A stretch of DNA of 22,426 bases from AVCC01 sp041736255 (lineage in GTDB: Bacteria > Pseudomonadota > Gammaproteobacteria > Burkholderiales > Burkholderiaceae_D). A program made the translations under genes and the position numbers. Each line of letters starts with the position of its first letter. Position 1 is the first letter of the stretch. Below, in pieces: positions 1-7,112 of the stretch. The notes beneath the pieces were generated by a model, which ran no database searches, was not told where the DNA came from, and saw nothing but the letters and a program-made list of their open reading frames with translations. Location: positions 1 to 22,426 of the forward strand of contig JBGSTZ010000106.1 in NCBI GenBank assembly GCA_041736255.1. The letters run 5' to 3'.

Positions 1-108
1 GAAACCGGCCGCAAGGCGGCAGACCATCTGAAAACCAACATGAAAATTATGCTTGACTCGATCTTCCCCAAATGGAACTCCACGATCTCACCGCAGGCAG
101 GTTCATGA
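1..108 (+). CDS. C-terminal end of an unrecognised protein (cut by window edge)
   Basis: Frame 1 is open from the first base and stops at a TGA ending at 108, giving 35 residues rich in Lys, Met and polar residues (begins ETGRKAADHL, ends ISPQAGS). I do not recognise the family. A transposase or other mobile-element tail is possible, because the flanking 1.8 kb has recombinase debris, but no catalytic motif is visible in this fragment. The frame could also be chance, since 35 open codons at an edge is weak evidence. Confidence 0.4.
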   Translation, partial: ETGRKAADHLKTNMKIMLDSIFPKWNSTISPQAGS

Positions 109-588
109 GTTCGGGAAGTTATTTCGTACACGTTCCTTAGTGGTTTAGTTTGGTTTAGTTGCCGGAATACGGCCGTGATATAGACAAGGAAGTGGAGCAA
201 TCCGCAGCCATTTTTGTTTTGAAGATAATTTTTTGAGGCTTGCCGTACTGCATTTCTAGCGGTTGCAGTCATACGTGATTATTGACGCCGACGGTATTGG
301 CCTGTCTCAGATGTAACTCGGAGTGGTGGCTCCACTGCACATAGCCGTCGCTTACCGAATTAAAACGAAATGCTTTGGCGTTACTTTTTTGAATGGCGGG
401 TTTCTAAACTTTGGGAGGCCGGACCCGCCCCGTTGCGGACATTACATCACACACCGAGCGAAACCTTGCACGTACATATCTGCCAACACTTTGTGTGGAA
501 ATATTATCTGTCTGTCGATGAGTTAGGATTTTTTAATTCGTAAAACTCGCGCATCTGGATGGGATCACGAATGATGGAAAATGATCGC
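109..588. other. 480-base stretch with no convincing gene
   Basis: Nothing here has a credible start, ribosome binding site and family resemblance together. A 67-codon open frame at 323-526 (+) has no recognisable domain and was not accepted. The stretch has mixed composition, with short GC-rich patches such as 413-435 inside AT-richer sequence, as is common in decayed accessory DNA. Confidence 0.5.
141..160. repeat. Two tandem copies of a 10-base unit
   Basis: The unit tggtttagtt occurs twice in immediate tandem (141-150 and 151-160), 33 bases after the stop codon of the left-edge frame. It is too short to assign a role. It could be a chance repeat, or the trace of an insertion end or a protein site. 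Confidence 0.45.
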
Positions 589-1371
589 TTAATCTCCCCC
601 CCGATCATCTTGCTCGACTGCCAGCAACCCTAGAGGGTCGCCACCAGCGGCTATATAGCGATCAAACGCATCGAATATGCACTTGTTAGCTTCCGCGTTT
701 TTAACCTTTATCGAAGCACGAAACTCCTCATGAACGTGTCGGAGGCCATCAAGATACTCCATCAAGAAATGTTGTGCAGTTAACCGGCTAGGAAGCTTCT
801 CCAGCTCTTCGATAACCGACACCTTAAATTTCTTCTCTTCACGAAGCTCAGATGGTTCGAGGTAAGCGTCGGTTCGTTTCACTATCTTCATCTGGCCCTC
901 GACATACTCCTTGTAAGAGTTGAAGGAGACCTGATGTACGGCGTCGCCCCGATGCTGAACAAAGTTGCGTAACGCTTCCATGACTCGAAACCCTAGCCTA
1001 GCATCGTACTGCTGACTGATTCGACTCTTGAAATGCACTAGAGATTCACCGAATAGCCTGTCAAGCTTCTTTCCGTACCTAGTGCCTTGGTCAATATACA
1101 GACGGGTGGTCGTTAGTATGTTTGCAAAATGGCGGTTGAGTTCGCTTTTCGCATAGCGATAGGCCTGTATTTCGTTTGGCAAGTTGCCGCAATCTGCCAA
1201 TGCTGTCTCAAGAGCAACCCGATTCTGAATGATGAAATCATATTTTTCTTCGATGTATAAGCTTTGCATGAGACAGTCCATGGAAACACGCAGTGCCGTG
1301 AACTCCTCCTCTTCAATAAAAATGGGAGGGATGTGATCGGGGACAATTCTTGTCAGGTAGTGAGGTGGCAT
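589..1371 (-). CDS. Hypothetical protein with a HEPN-type RNxxxH motif
   Basis: A 260-residue soluble protein starting at ATG 1371. It has no signal peptide or membrane segment and is largely helical by composition, with a charged C-terminal half. At residues 135-140 it reads RNFVQH inside ALRNFVQHRG. This fits the Rx4-6H signature of HEPN ribonuclease or nucleotide-binding domains, with the usual polar residue after the Arg. I have an impression of similar uncharacterised proteins with LRN[YF]VQHR in other proteobacteria, but no family name to give. A weak GGAA element lies about 10 bases before the start. It stands alone: no nucleotidyltransferase (MNT) or antitoxin partner is next to it, and the upstream neighbour on the same strand is a dead recombinase. 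A defence or toxin-like RNase role is inference; it may also be a non-catalytic HEPN protein. The frame is confident, the function is not. Confidence 0.75.
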   Translation of the reverse strand: MPPHYLTRIVPDHIPPIFIEEEEFTALRVSMDCLMQSLYIEEKYDFIIQNRVALETALADCGNLPNEIQAYRYAKSELNRHFANILTTTRLYIDQGTRYGKKLDRLFGESLVHFKSRISQQYDARLGFRVMEALRNFVQHRGDAVHQVSFNSYKEYVEGQMKIVKRTDAYLEPSELREEKKFKVSVIEELEKLPSRLTAQHFLMEYLDGLRHVHEEFRASIKVKNAEANKCIFDAFDRYIAAGGDPLGLLAVEQDDRGGD

Positions 1372-1506
1372 GAGTGGAAGTTTCCAAAGCTGAGTACCGC
1401 AAATTCACATGTTCACTGACCGCCGTGCCATATTCTGCCTGAATCCAGCCGTCTGCTTCTGGCCGATTGTACGCGTTCAGCGTCATGGCAGAAAGCGGCC
1501 CTACAG

Positions 1507-1770
1507 CTACGCACGAAACAACAGCCGTATGACCGGCATAGACAGCGTTTGCCAGATCTCGATCTGTTCTGAAATTTCCAGAGCGTTATCTACTTTAATG
1601 CCCAGGTAACGCACCGTACTTTCCAGTTTCGTGCGGCCAAACAAAAGCTGGACGGCACGTAGGTTCTTTGTCCGCATGTAAATCAATATCGCTTTGGTTC
1701 ACCGCATGGTGTGCCTACCATAGATTGTCGAATCGCGGCCGATGGCTGAATCCCATTGATACTGCCATAC
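1507..1770 (-). pseudogene. Remnant of a tyrosine recombinase/integrase, C-terminal part
   Basis: Read on the minus strand from about 1770, the sequence gives WDSAIGRDSTIYGRHTMR, a TGA stop at 1701-1699, then TKAILIYMRTKNLRAVQLL, FGRTKLESTVRYLGIKVDNA and LEISEQIEI. This matches the C-terminal catalytic region of a common single-domain phage-type integrase family (typically YGTHTMRRTKA, NLRAVQLLLGHTKLESTVRYLGI, E(I/V)). Present are the HxxR box (HTMR, 1702-1713) and the nucleophile Tyr (codon 1606-1608). Lost are the residue after HTMR (now a stop) and the His of LLGHT (now Arg, codon 1633-1635). The N-terminal two thirds are absent. The frame runs on past the usual end to a TAG at 1509. It is a decayed fragment, not a working enzyme, and it ends 30-50 bases before gshA. 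Confidence 0.8.
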
Positions 1771-1802
1771 TGCGTTTCAATTCACGGAAAAAGACACGGC
1801 TT

Positions 1803-3365
1803 ATGTTGAAGTTCACCTGTTGCGATGCGGTTCGTCAGTTTTTCTTGTCAGGCCAAACGCAGGTTTTGCGCGGCATTACGCGAGGCTACGAGCGCGAATG
1901 CTTGCGCGTGGACGCCAGCGGCCATCTGGCCCAGACCCCGCACCCGTTGACTCTTGGCTCCAAGCTCACCCATCCCTGGATCACCACCGATTACGCTGAA
2001 GCGCTGCTGGAGTTCATCACCCCGCCGTCACAAGACCCGGCGTTTCCGCTGGACTTTTTGCGCGACATTCACCGCTTCACGGCCCGGCAATTGCGGGAAG
2101 AAATCATGTGGGCTGGCTCCATCCCGTGCGTCGTAGGTGACGACAAAGACATCGCCATTGCCCACTACGGTAGCTCCAACCCCGCCAAGATGAAGGCCGC
2201 CTATCGCGAAGGGCTGGGCCTGCGCTATGGGCGCCACATGCAAACCATTGCCGGAGCCCACTACAACTGGTCGCTGCCTGACGAATTCTGGGTGATTTTG
2301 AAAGGCTGCTGCTCTGAAACAGGCAGCATGCAGGACTTTGTCAGTGAGCGCTATTTCGGATTGATTCGCAATTTTTTGCGCTTTGGCTGGTTGATTCCCT
2401 ATTTGTTTGGCGCTTCGCCCGCGGTCTGTCAATCCTTCTTGCAAGGCCGCAGTTCAGACCTGCAGGAGCTGGTGCCGGGCACGCTGTTTCGCCCGTATGC
2501 GACCAGCCTGCGCATGAGCGACCTGGGCTATCAGAACCGGGCGCAGGATCAATTGCACGTCAGTTTCAATTCATTGGCCGGGTACACCCAGGCACTGGAA
2601 ACGGCGATTCGCACACCTGACCCGTTCTACCAAGAGTTGGGCGTGCGCGAAGGCGAGCACTGGAAGCAACTCAACGCGAATTTGCTGCAAATTGAGAATG
2701 AATTTTATGCCGGCATTCGGCCCAAGCGCATTGGCAAGGCGGGCGAGCGCCCGGCGCTGGCCTTGGCGAAATACGGTGTCGAATACATAGAGGTACGCCT
2801 GTTTGACCTGAACCCATTCGTGGACATCGGTATTCTTCCCGAGCAAAGTACCTTTGCTGACATCCTGTTGCTGATGTGCCTTTTTTGTCAGAGTCCGCCC
2901 ATTACGGCCCGCGAGCAGGGTGAAAACGATGAAAACAAGGCGCGTATCGTCAACCACGGTCGCCAGCCTGACCTGAATCTGCTCGTGCACAATCGCGAAC
3001 AACCGTTCCGACCGATTGCACACGCCCTGTTTGACGACATGCAGCCTTTTGCCCAGATGCTCGATGTGGCCTACGGTGGCAATAACTACGCCACGACGCT
3101 GGCCAGCCTGCGCACGCGCATTGATCACCCGGAGACCACGCCTTCGGCCCAGGTGCTGGCCGCTGCCAGAGAGCACAAAGGCTTTTTCAAATACGCCATG
3201 CAGCAGTCCCAGCACCACCACGCGAGTTTGCTGGCCCAGCCGCTGGACGCGGCCACATTGGCAAAGTTCGAAGAAAGCGTTCAAGCATCTTTAGCCGAGC
3301 AGCAGCGGTTGGAGTCGCTGCCGCAGGAGCGGTTTGAGGACTATGTGGCGAGTTATTACGCTTGA
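1803..3365 (+). CDS. gshA: Glutamate-cysteine ligase
   Basis: Cytoplasmic enzyme for the first, ATP-dependent step of glutathione synthesis, joining Glu and Cys through the gamma-carboxylate. The 520 residues align along their whole length with E. coli-type GshA (518). Visible are GYERECLRV (about 28-36, metal/substrate Glu residues E30 and E32), LLEFITPP (E70), the QTIAGAHYNWSLP block, RFGWLIPYLFGASPAVC, PYATSLRMSDLGY, QIENEFYAGIRPKR and YIEVRLFDLNPF. The frame is open upstream to 1668, but those extra 45 codons lie over the recombinase remnant on the other strand and are not GshA-like. The ATG at 1803 gives the family N-terminus. The ribosome binding site is weak (GGAAAAAGA). No gshB follows; the next gene is convergent. 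Its native promoter may have been replaced by the accessory patch. Confidence 0.95.
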   Translation: MLKFTCCDAVRQFFLSGQTQVLRGITRGYERECLRVDASGHLAQTPHPLTLGSKLTHPWITTDYAEALLEFITPPSQDPAFPLDFLRDIHRFTARQLREEIMWAGSIPCVVGDDKDIAIAHYGSSNPAKMKAAYREGLGLRYGRHMQTIAGAHYNWSLPDEFWVILKGCCSETGSMQDFVSERYFGLIRNFLRFGWLIPYLFGASPAVCQSFLQGRSSDLQELVPGTLFRPYATSLRMSDLGYQNRAQDQLHVSFNSLAGYTQALETAIRTPDPFYQELGVREGEHWKQLNANLLQIENEFYAGIRPKRIGKAGERPALALAKYGVEYIEVRLFDLNPFVDIGILPEQSTFADILLLMCLFCQSPPITAREQGENDENKARIVNHGRQPDLNLLVHNREQPFRPIAHALFDDMQPFAQMLDVAYGGNNYATTLASLRTRIDHPETTPSAQVLAAAREHKGFFKYAMQQSQHHHASLLAQPLDAATLAKFEESVQASLAEQQRLESLPQERFEDYVASYYA

Positions 3366-3491
3366 AATTTGCGTTCTTGGAAAATATCCGGGTTCGTGGA
3401 TAAGATTCAGTACCCAGATTTCAAGCGGAAATTATCAACCGGTGACCGCAAGCAGTCTCGTGCCGGTACACGAGAGTTTTATATGGAAACA

Positions 3492-3511
3492 TGCGCGGCT
3501 GCTGCCGCGCA
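3492..3511. terminator. Perfect 8-bp GC-rich hairpin between convergent genes
   Basis: Arms tgcgcggc (3492-3499) and gccgcgca (3504-3511) are exactly complementary around the loop tgct. It sits 5 bases past the stop codon of the minus-strand Tim44-domain gene and 126 bases past gshA. There is no clean T-run on either side. Reading minus, it is followed by tgtttccata, so it may be a weak intrinsic terminator or an mRNA 3' stabiliser shared by the convergent pair. Confidence 0.45.
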
Positions 3512-3516
3512 CCGGG

Positions 3517-4455
3517 TCAGGACAATTGCTGTATCCCTGCCAACACCCAGCCGCCCTGACCGTCAACAGGTTTAGACAGGTTCCAGATTTCGGCAAAAGC
3601 TTCCGCCGGCGCATGCTCGGCTTCCTTGATCATGCCGCTGAACTTGACGCTGGCCAGATATTCATTGCTGGTGGTTTCGATCCCCAGCAATTCAGCATCC
3701 AGCGTAACGACGTCGGTGACATTGGGCGTTGCGCCACGTTCCTGTAATTGCAAGCGCAACTCACCGAACATTTCTGGCGTGGTGAATTCACGGATGTCAT
3801 TGGTATCAGCGCGGTCCCAAACCGCTTGCAGACGGATGTAATACGTTTTGGTGGTGCGCAAGAAGCCTGGCACATCGAAGTCAAACGGAATGCTCCAGGT
3901 CGCTTGCTCGCCATCATCAGAATTGGAACCCGAGGCGAATGGCACCGATTGCAGCGCAGCAGGGTGCGATTGCTGATGTGCAGGCGCATCAATGCGCGAG
4001 CCAATAATGGGCGTATTGTTGCCGGCATTGTAAGCACCGGCATATGCTGGCTGCGTACCCGCATTGCCATTCTTGCTGCGCATCCACATCCGGTAAATGA
4101 ACATCGCCGCCATCGCAAATAGCGCCACCATCAACAGGGTGCTGATCATGCTGGCCAGTGCGCCGCCGATGCCGAAATAAGACAACAACGCGCCCAGACC
4201 AAGGCCCAGCAAAGCACCGCCCATAATGCCTTTCCATGGACCGGCTGGCTTGGCTGCAGCAGCTGCGCCGGTAGCGGTAGTGCCCGGCGCAGCCGCTGGC
4301 TTAGCGGCCTGTTGCGCCGGAGGCTGACGTGAAACATTGCTCGACTGCTTGCCGAATGAACTGCTGCCGCCACCCATGCGTCGGGCTTCCGCCTGTGGAA
4401 TTGTCAGCGCCAGAGTACTGATCGCCATGACGATGACAAGCAAGATTTTTTTCAT
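3517..4455 (-). CDS. Tim44-domain membrane protein with signal peptide
   Basis: A 312-residue protein. The start is ATG 4455, preceded at a 6-base gap by AGGAGTG; an in-frame upstream extension to 4503 lacks such a site. It begins with a signal sequence (MKKILLVIVMAISTLALTIP, then AEA/RRMGGGSSSFGKQ). A Pro/Ala-rich linker follows (about residues 45-75), then two closely spaced hydrophobic segments (about 80-125: GALLGLGLGALLSYFGIGGA and STLLMVALFAMAAMFIY), a low-complexity Ala/Asn linker, and a C-terminal Tim44-like domain (about 185-312) ending in GGWVLAGIQQLS. Proteobacterial proteins of this layout are widespread and poorly characterised. The C-terminal domain shares a fold with the mitochondrial import motor subunit Tim44, but no bacterial import function should be inferred. 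It lies 163 bases downstream of the DAHP synthase gene and probably has its own promoter. Confidence 0.85.
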   Translation of the reverse strand: MKKILLVIVMAISTLALTIPQAEARRMGGGSSSFGKQSSNVSRQPPAQQAAKPAAAPGTTATGAAAAAKPAGPWKGIMGGALLGLGLGALLSYFGIGGALASMISTLLMVALFAMAAMFIYRMWMRSKNGNAGTQPAYAGAYNAGNNTPIIGSRIDAPAHQQSHPAALQSVPFASGSNSDDGEQATWSIPFDFDVPGFLRTTKTYYIRLQAVWDRADTNDIREFTTPEMFGELRLQLQERGATPNVTDVVTLDAELLGIETTSNEYLASVKFSGMIKEAEHAPAEAFAEIWNLSKPVDGQGGWVLAGIQQLS

Positions 4456-4531
4456 ATTAAGCACTCCTAAATTCATATTGGGTCCGCCAAACTGCTGCAT
4501 CACGCGTTATCAAAATCGCATATTGAACGCA

Positions 4532-4537
4532 ATTATA
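4532..4537 (-). promoter_or_regulatory. Consensus -10 box for the Tim44-domain gene
   Basis: On the minus strand this is a perfect TATAAT, about 77 bases before the ATG at 4455. No good TTGACA-like -35 element lies 16-18 bases upstream, where the sequence is T-rich (tttttc). A start dependent on an activator or upstream element would fit the repeats at 4556-4600. The call rests on the hexamer and its position only. Confidence 0.4.
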
Positions 4538-4555
4538 GGGGCTTTAATAACCCTG

Positions 4556-4600
4556 AAAAACAGAAGTTAAATTGAATATGACTTCGCAAAAACAGAAGTT
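4556..4600. repeat. Pair of 13-base direct repeats, 32 bp apart
   Basis: The word aaaaacagaagtt occurs at 4556-4568 and again, identically, at 4588-4600, in the gap between the DAHP synthase gene and the Tim44-domain gene. The start-to-start distance of 32 bp is close to three helical turns. If transcription starts about 7 bases after the -10 box at 4532-4537, the repeats centre near -37 and -69. That is a typical layout for a regulator binding one face of the DNA. No regulator is assigned. Confidence 0.5.
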
Positions 4601-4618
4601 TAACTAAAACGTACCCAG

Positions 4619-5686
4619 TTACTGACGTTGGCGCAGCAACGCGACGGCGTCGCGGATCATTTTTTCGGTGGTTTCCCAGTCGATGCAGGCATCGGTCACC
4701 GAGCAGCCGTATGTGATCAGCGACAGATCGTCGGGTATGGGCTGGTTGCCGGCCACGATATTTGATTCGATCATCACGCCAACCAGCGACTTGCTGCCGT
4801 TGCGCACCTGATTCATCACATCGGTCATCACCAGCGGTTGCAGCGCCGGTTTCTTGTAGCTATTGGCGTGCGAACAATCGACAACGATATTGGCTTGCAA
4901 GCCCGCCTTAGTCAGTGCCTGCTCGGCCATCGCCACCGAAACGGTATCGTAATTGGGCCGGCCATCGCCGCCACGCAGCACTACGTGACCAAAGCGGTTG
5001 CCACGGGTGCGCACGATGGCCACCCGGCCCTGGTCATTGATGCCGAGAAAGGAATGCGGGCGCGAAGCCGACAGAATGGCATTGATGGCGATGCTGATAT
5101 CGCCATCGGTGCCGTTCTTGAAGCCGACCGGAGTCGACAGGCCGGAGGACATTTCGCGATGGGTTTGCGATTCCGTGGTGCGTGCGCCGATGGCGGTCCA
5201 GGCGATCAGGTCACCCAAGTATTGCGGTGAAATCGGGTCCAGCGCCTCGGTGCCGGTCGGCAGGCCGAGTTCGCACACGTCGAGAAGAAATTGACGTGCT
5301 TTTTCCATACCCTGATCGACCCGGAACGAGTCGTCCATGTCAGGATCGTTGATATAGCCTTTCCAGCCGGTGGTGGTGCGCGGTTTTTCGAAATACACCC
5401 GCATCACCAGCAATAGCGTGTCGGCCACCTCTTCTTGCAAGGCTTTCAAGCGGCGCGCGTAATCCAGTCCGGCCACCGGATCGTGGATCGAACACGGGCC
5501 AACCACCACGAACAGGCGCGGATCGCGGCGTTCGAGAATGTCGCGCAACGCTTCCCTGCCGCGCATCACGCTGGCAGCCGCCTTTTCTGTCAGTGGTAGG
5601 CGCGCATGCAACTCTTCCGGTGAAGGCATAGGGTCAAAGGATGCAATATTAATATTTTCAAGATCAAGCGAAGTGACGGTAGTCAT
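4619..5686 (-). CDS. aroG: 3-deoxy-7-phosphoheptulonate (DAHP) synthase, class I
   Basis: Cytoplasmic first enzyme of the shikimate pathway, condensing phosphoenolpyruvate with erythrose 4-phosphate. The 355 residues match the AroF/AroG/AroH family (about 350). Key blocks are VVGPCSIHDP (61-70), RVYFEKPRTTTGWKG (96-110), IGARTTESQTHRE (166-178), GFKNGTDG (188-195) and VDCSHANS (269-276). The four expected metal ligands are all present: Cys65, His273, Glu307 and Asp332. Which aromatic amino acid feeds back on it cannot be read safely from sequence alone, so the choice of aroG over aroF or aroH is conventional. The gene stands alone, 163 bases upstream of the Tim44-domain gene. Its own ribosome binding site is weak, and no attenuator or obvious TyrR/TrpR site was noticed in front of it. 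Confidence 0.93.
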   Translation of the reverse strand: MTTVTSLDLENINIASFDPMPSPEELHARLPLTEKAAASVMRGREALRDILERRDPRLFVVVGPCSIHDPVAGLDYARRLKALQEEVADTLLLVMRVYFEKPRTTTGWKGYINDPDMDDSFRVDQGMEKARQFLLDVCELGLPTGTEALDPISPQYLGDLIAWTAIGARTTESQTHREMSSGLSTPVGFKNGTDGDISIAINAILSASRPHSFLGINDQGRVAIVRTRGNRFGHVVLRGGDGRPNYDTVSVAMAEQALTKAGLQANIVVDCSHANSYKKPALQPLVMTDVMNQVRNGSKSLVGVMIESNIVAGNQPIPDDLSLITYGCSVTDACIDWETTEKMIRDAVALLRQRQ

Positions 5687-6057
5687 GCTGTTTTCTAATC
5701 AGGAGTGGGCAGGAGTGGATTTGGCGCGCCTGCAAGCGGGTTGGCAGCCAAACAATAGATAGTGTAGCGGTTCTGGAAACTTGCGTTTTACGCTTCTTGC
5801 GCAATCAATTTAGTTGGGAGTATAAGATAAAAACCATCAATTTTCGCATTATTTAATTGCGATAATAAAAATACATATATTAGTATAATTTAAATAAAAC
5901 CTCAGTGAGCACACAACAGCATCTGGCAGCACTATTTTATGCTATGCAGCATCTCTGAAAGGGACCTGCGACTTACGCCATGTTAAGTCAGGGCTCAGAT
6001 ACAATCTCTACAATACAAAAAACAAAACATCGAATAATCAGACAGGAGACACGCTTG
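5687..6057. promoter_or_regulatory. Divergent AT-rich spacer between aroG and the deacetylase gene
   Basis: About 370 bases separate the divergent starts. The core (about 5805-5920) is very AT-rich, containing runs like taataaaaatacatatatta. A plus-strand pair TTGCGC (5797-5802) and TATAAG (5821-5826) at 18-bp spacing, and a TATAAT near 5884-5889, are candidate promoter elements for the rightward genes. None is strong enough to assign alone. An upstream in-frame ATG at 5980 is present but poorly placed. Confidence 0.35.
6044..6049 (+). promoter_or_regulatory. Shine-Dalgarno site that decides the deacetylase start
   Basis: AGGAGA at 6044-6049 lies 5 and 8 bases before two adjacent in-frame TTG codons (6055 and 6058) and matches the point where family similarity begins (PAYISHPDC). 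The only nearby in-frame ATG, at 5980, lacks a comparable site and would add 26 residues with no family resemblance. Confidence 0.6.
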
Positions 6058-6981
6058 TTGCCGGCTTATATTTCTCACCCAGATTGCGTCAAACATGACA
6101 TGGGCGATCAAAACCCCGAATGCCCTGAACGTATAGGTGCAATCAGCGACCATTTATTGATCAAGGGCTTGCTCGATTACATGATGCCGTACCAGGCGCC
6201 GTTGGCGACTGAGCATCAGTTGGCGCAAGCCCATTCGACGCTTTATATTCACGAGTTGGCGGCGCATGTGCCGGAAAGCGGTTTTTACCGGGTCGATCCC
6301 GACACTTGCATGAATCCGTACACGTATCAGGCAGCATTGCGCGCTGCCGGAGCGGCAGTGCTGGCGACCGATTTAGTCATCAGCGGCGAGGCGCCGGTTG
6401 CCTTCTGCAATGTGCGCCCGCCCGGGCATCATGCCGAGCGCGCTGCGGCCAACGGTTTTTGCTTCTTTAATAACGTAGTGGTCGGCATGCGTCACGCGCT
6501 CAATGTGCACGGTCTACAGCGGGTGGCACTGGTGGATTTTGACGTGCACCACGGCAACGGCAGCGAGGATATTCTGCATGACGACCCGCGCACGTTGATG
6601 TGCTCCACCTACCAAAGTGGCCTCTACCCATTTTCAGGCGCAGTGGCGCGCGGACCGAACATGATTAATATCGGCTTGCCGGAGCGCTCCGGCGGAGAAG
6701 CTTTTCGTGCCGCGGTCGAAAACCACTGGATCCCGGCACTGGATGCCTTCCAGCCACAGATGCTATTTATTTCCGCGGGATTCGACGGGCACCGCGAAGA
6801 TGACATGGGCAATCTCGGTCTGGTGGAAGCCGATTACGCCTGGGTCACGCAACAACTGGCCGCTGTAGCCAAGCGCCACGCTCAGGGCCGCATCGTTTCC
6901 TGCCTGGAGGGCGGCTATGTATTGTCGCCGCTGGCGCGCAGCGTCGCAGCTCACGTCCGGGTACTGATTGGCGCCGATTAA
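6058..6981 (+). CDS. Histone deacetylase-family (AcuC/HDAC-like) deacetylase
   Basis: Zinc-dependent amidohydrolase of the arginase/deacetylase superfamily, about 307 residues from the TTG at 6058; TTG 6055 is equally possible. Family hallmarks in order are PECPERI near the N-terminus, RPPGHHAE with the active-site His pair (about H124-H125), NGFCFFNN, VDFDVHHGNG with zinc ligands Asp and His (about D162, H164), ISAGFDGH with the third zinc ligand (about D243), and LEGGY near the end. All catalytic residues are intact. Substrates in this family include acetyl-lysine in proteins (AcuC), acetylpolyamines and other acylated amines, so the substrate is not fixed by sequence. The next gene, 131 bases downstream on the same strand, is a protein acetyltransferase. 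That supports a protein-lysine deacetylase role, by inference. Confidence 0.88.
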   Translation: MPAYISHPDCVKHDMGDQNPECPERIGAISDHLLIKGLLDYMMPYQAPLATEHQLAQAHSTLYIHELAAHVPESGFYRVDPDTCMNPYTYQAALRAAGAAVLATDLVISGEAPVAFCNVRPPGHHAERAAANGFCFFNNVVVGMRHALNVHGLQRVALVDFDVHHGNGSEDILHDDPRTLMCSTYQSGLYPFSGAVARGPNMINIGLPERSGGEAFRAAVENHWIPALDAFQPQMLFISAGFDGHREDDMGNLGLVEADYAWVTQQLAAVAKRHAQGRIVSCLEGGYVLSPLARSVAAHVRVLIGAD

Positions 6982-7112
6982 TTTTTTCTAACGACCATGA
7001 CGGCAACGCCATGACCTCCCTTATACGCGCTTCCCAGCCCCTCGCGCACAAGCGGAAGAAGAGGCGCAAAGTGAATCAGACCGCGACTTTCGTGTTAAAG
7101 GATACAAACCCT

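Noticed and set aside
323..526. 67-codon plus-strand open frame near the left end
   Set aside because: No recognisable domain, no ribosome binding site, and composition typical of chance frames.
1409..1609. 66-codon plus-strand frame
   Set aside because: It is the antisense shadow of the integrase remnant, whose family motifs are on the minus strand.
1668..1802. 45-codon N-terminal extension of GshA in the same frame
   Set aside because: It overlaps the opposite-strand recombinase remnant, has no GshA similarity, and the normal GshA N-terminus begins at the ATG at 1803.
2571..3284. Long minus-strand frame opposite gshA (237 codons)
   Set aside because: A shadow frame of a GC-rich conserved gene; no family resemblance, and the plus strand is clearly GshA.
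3334..3747. 137-codon plus-strand frame overlapping the ends of gshA and the Tim44-domain gene
   Set aside because: It overlaps two well-supported convergent genes and has no recognisable content.
5980..6057. ATG start at 5980 for the deacetylase
   Set aside because: The extra 26 residues have no family resemblance, and the good Shine-Dalgarno (6044-6049) points to the TTG codons at 6055/6058.
7011..7112. Upstream ATG for the Pat homologue
   Set aside because: It would add a basic 34-residue tail (HKRKKRRK) absent from the family; the ATG at 7113 has AAAGGAT in front and the expected N-terminus.
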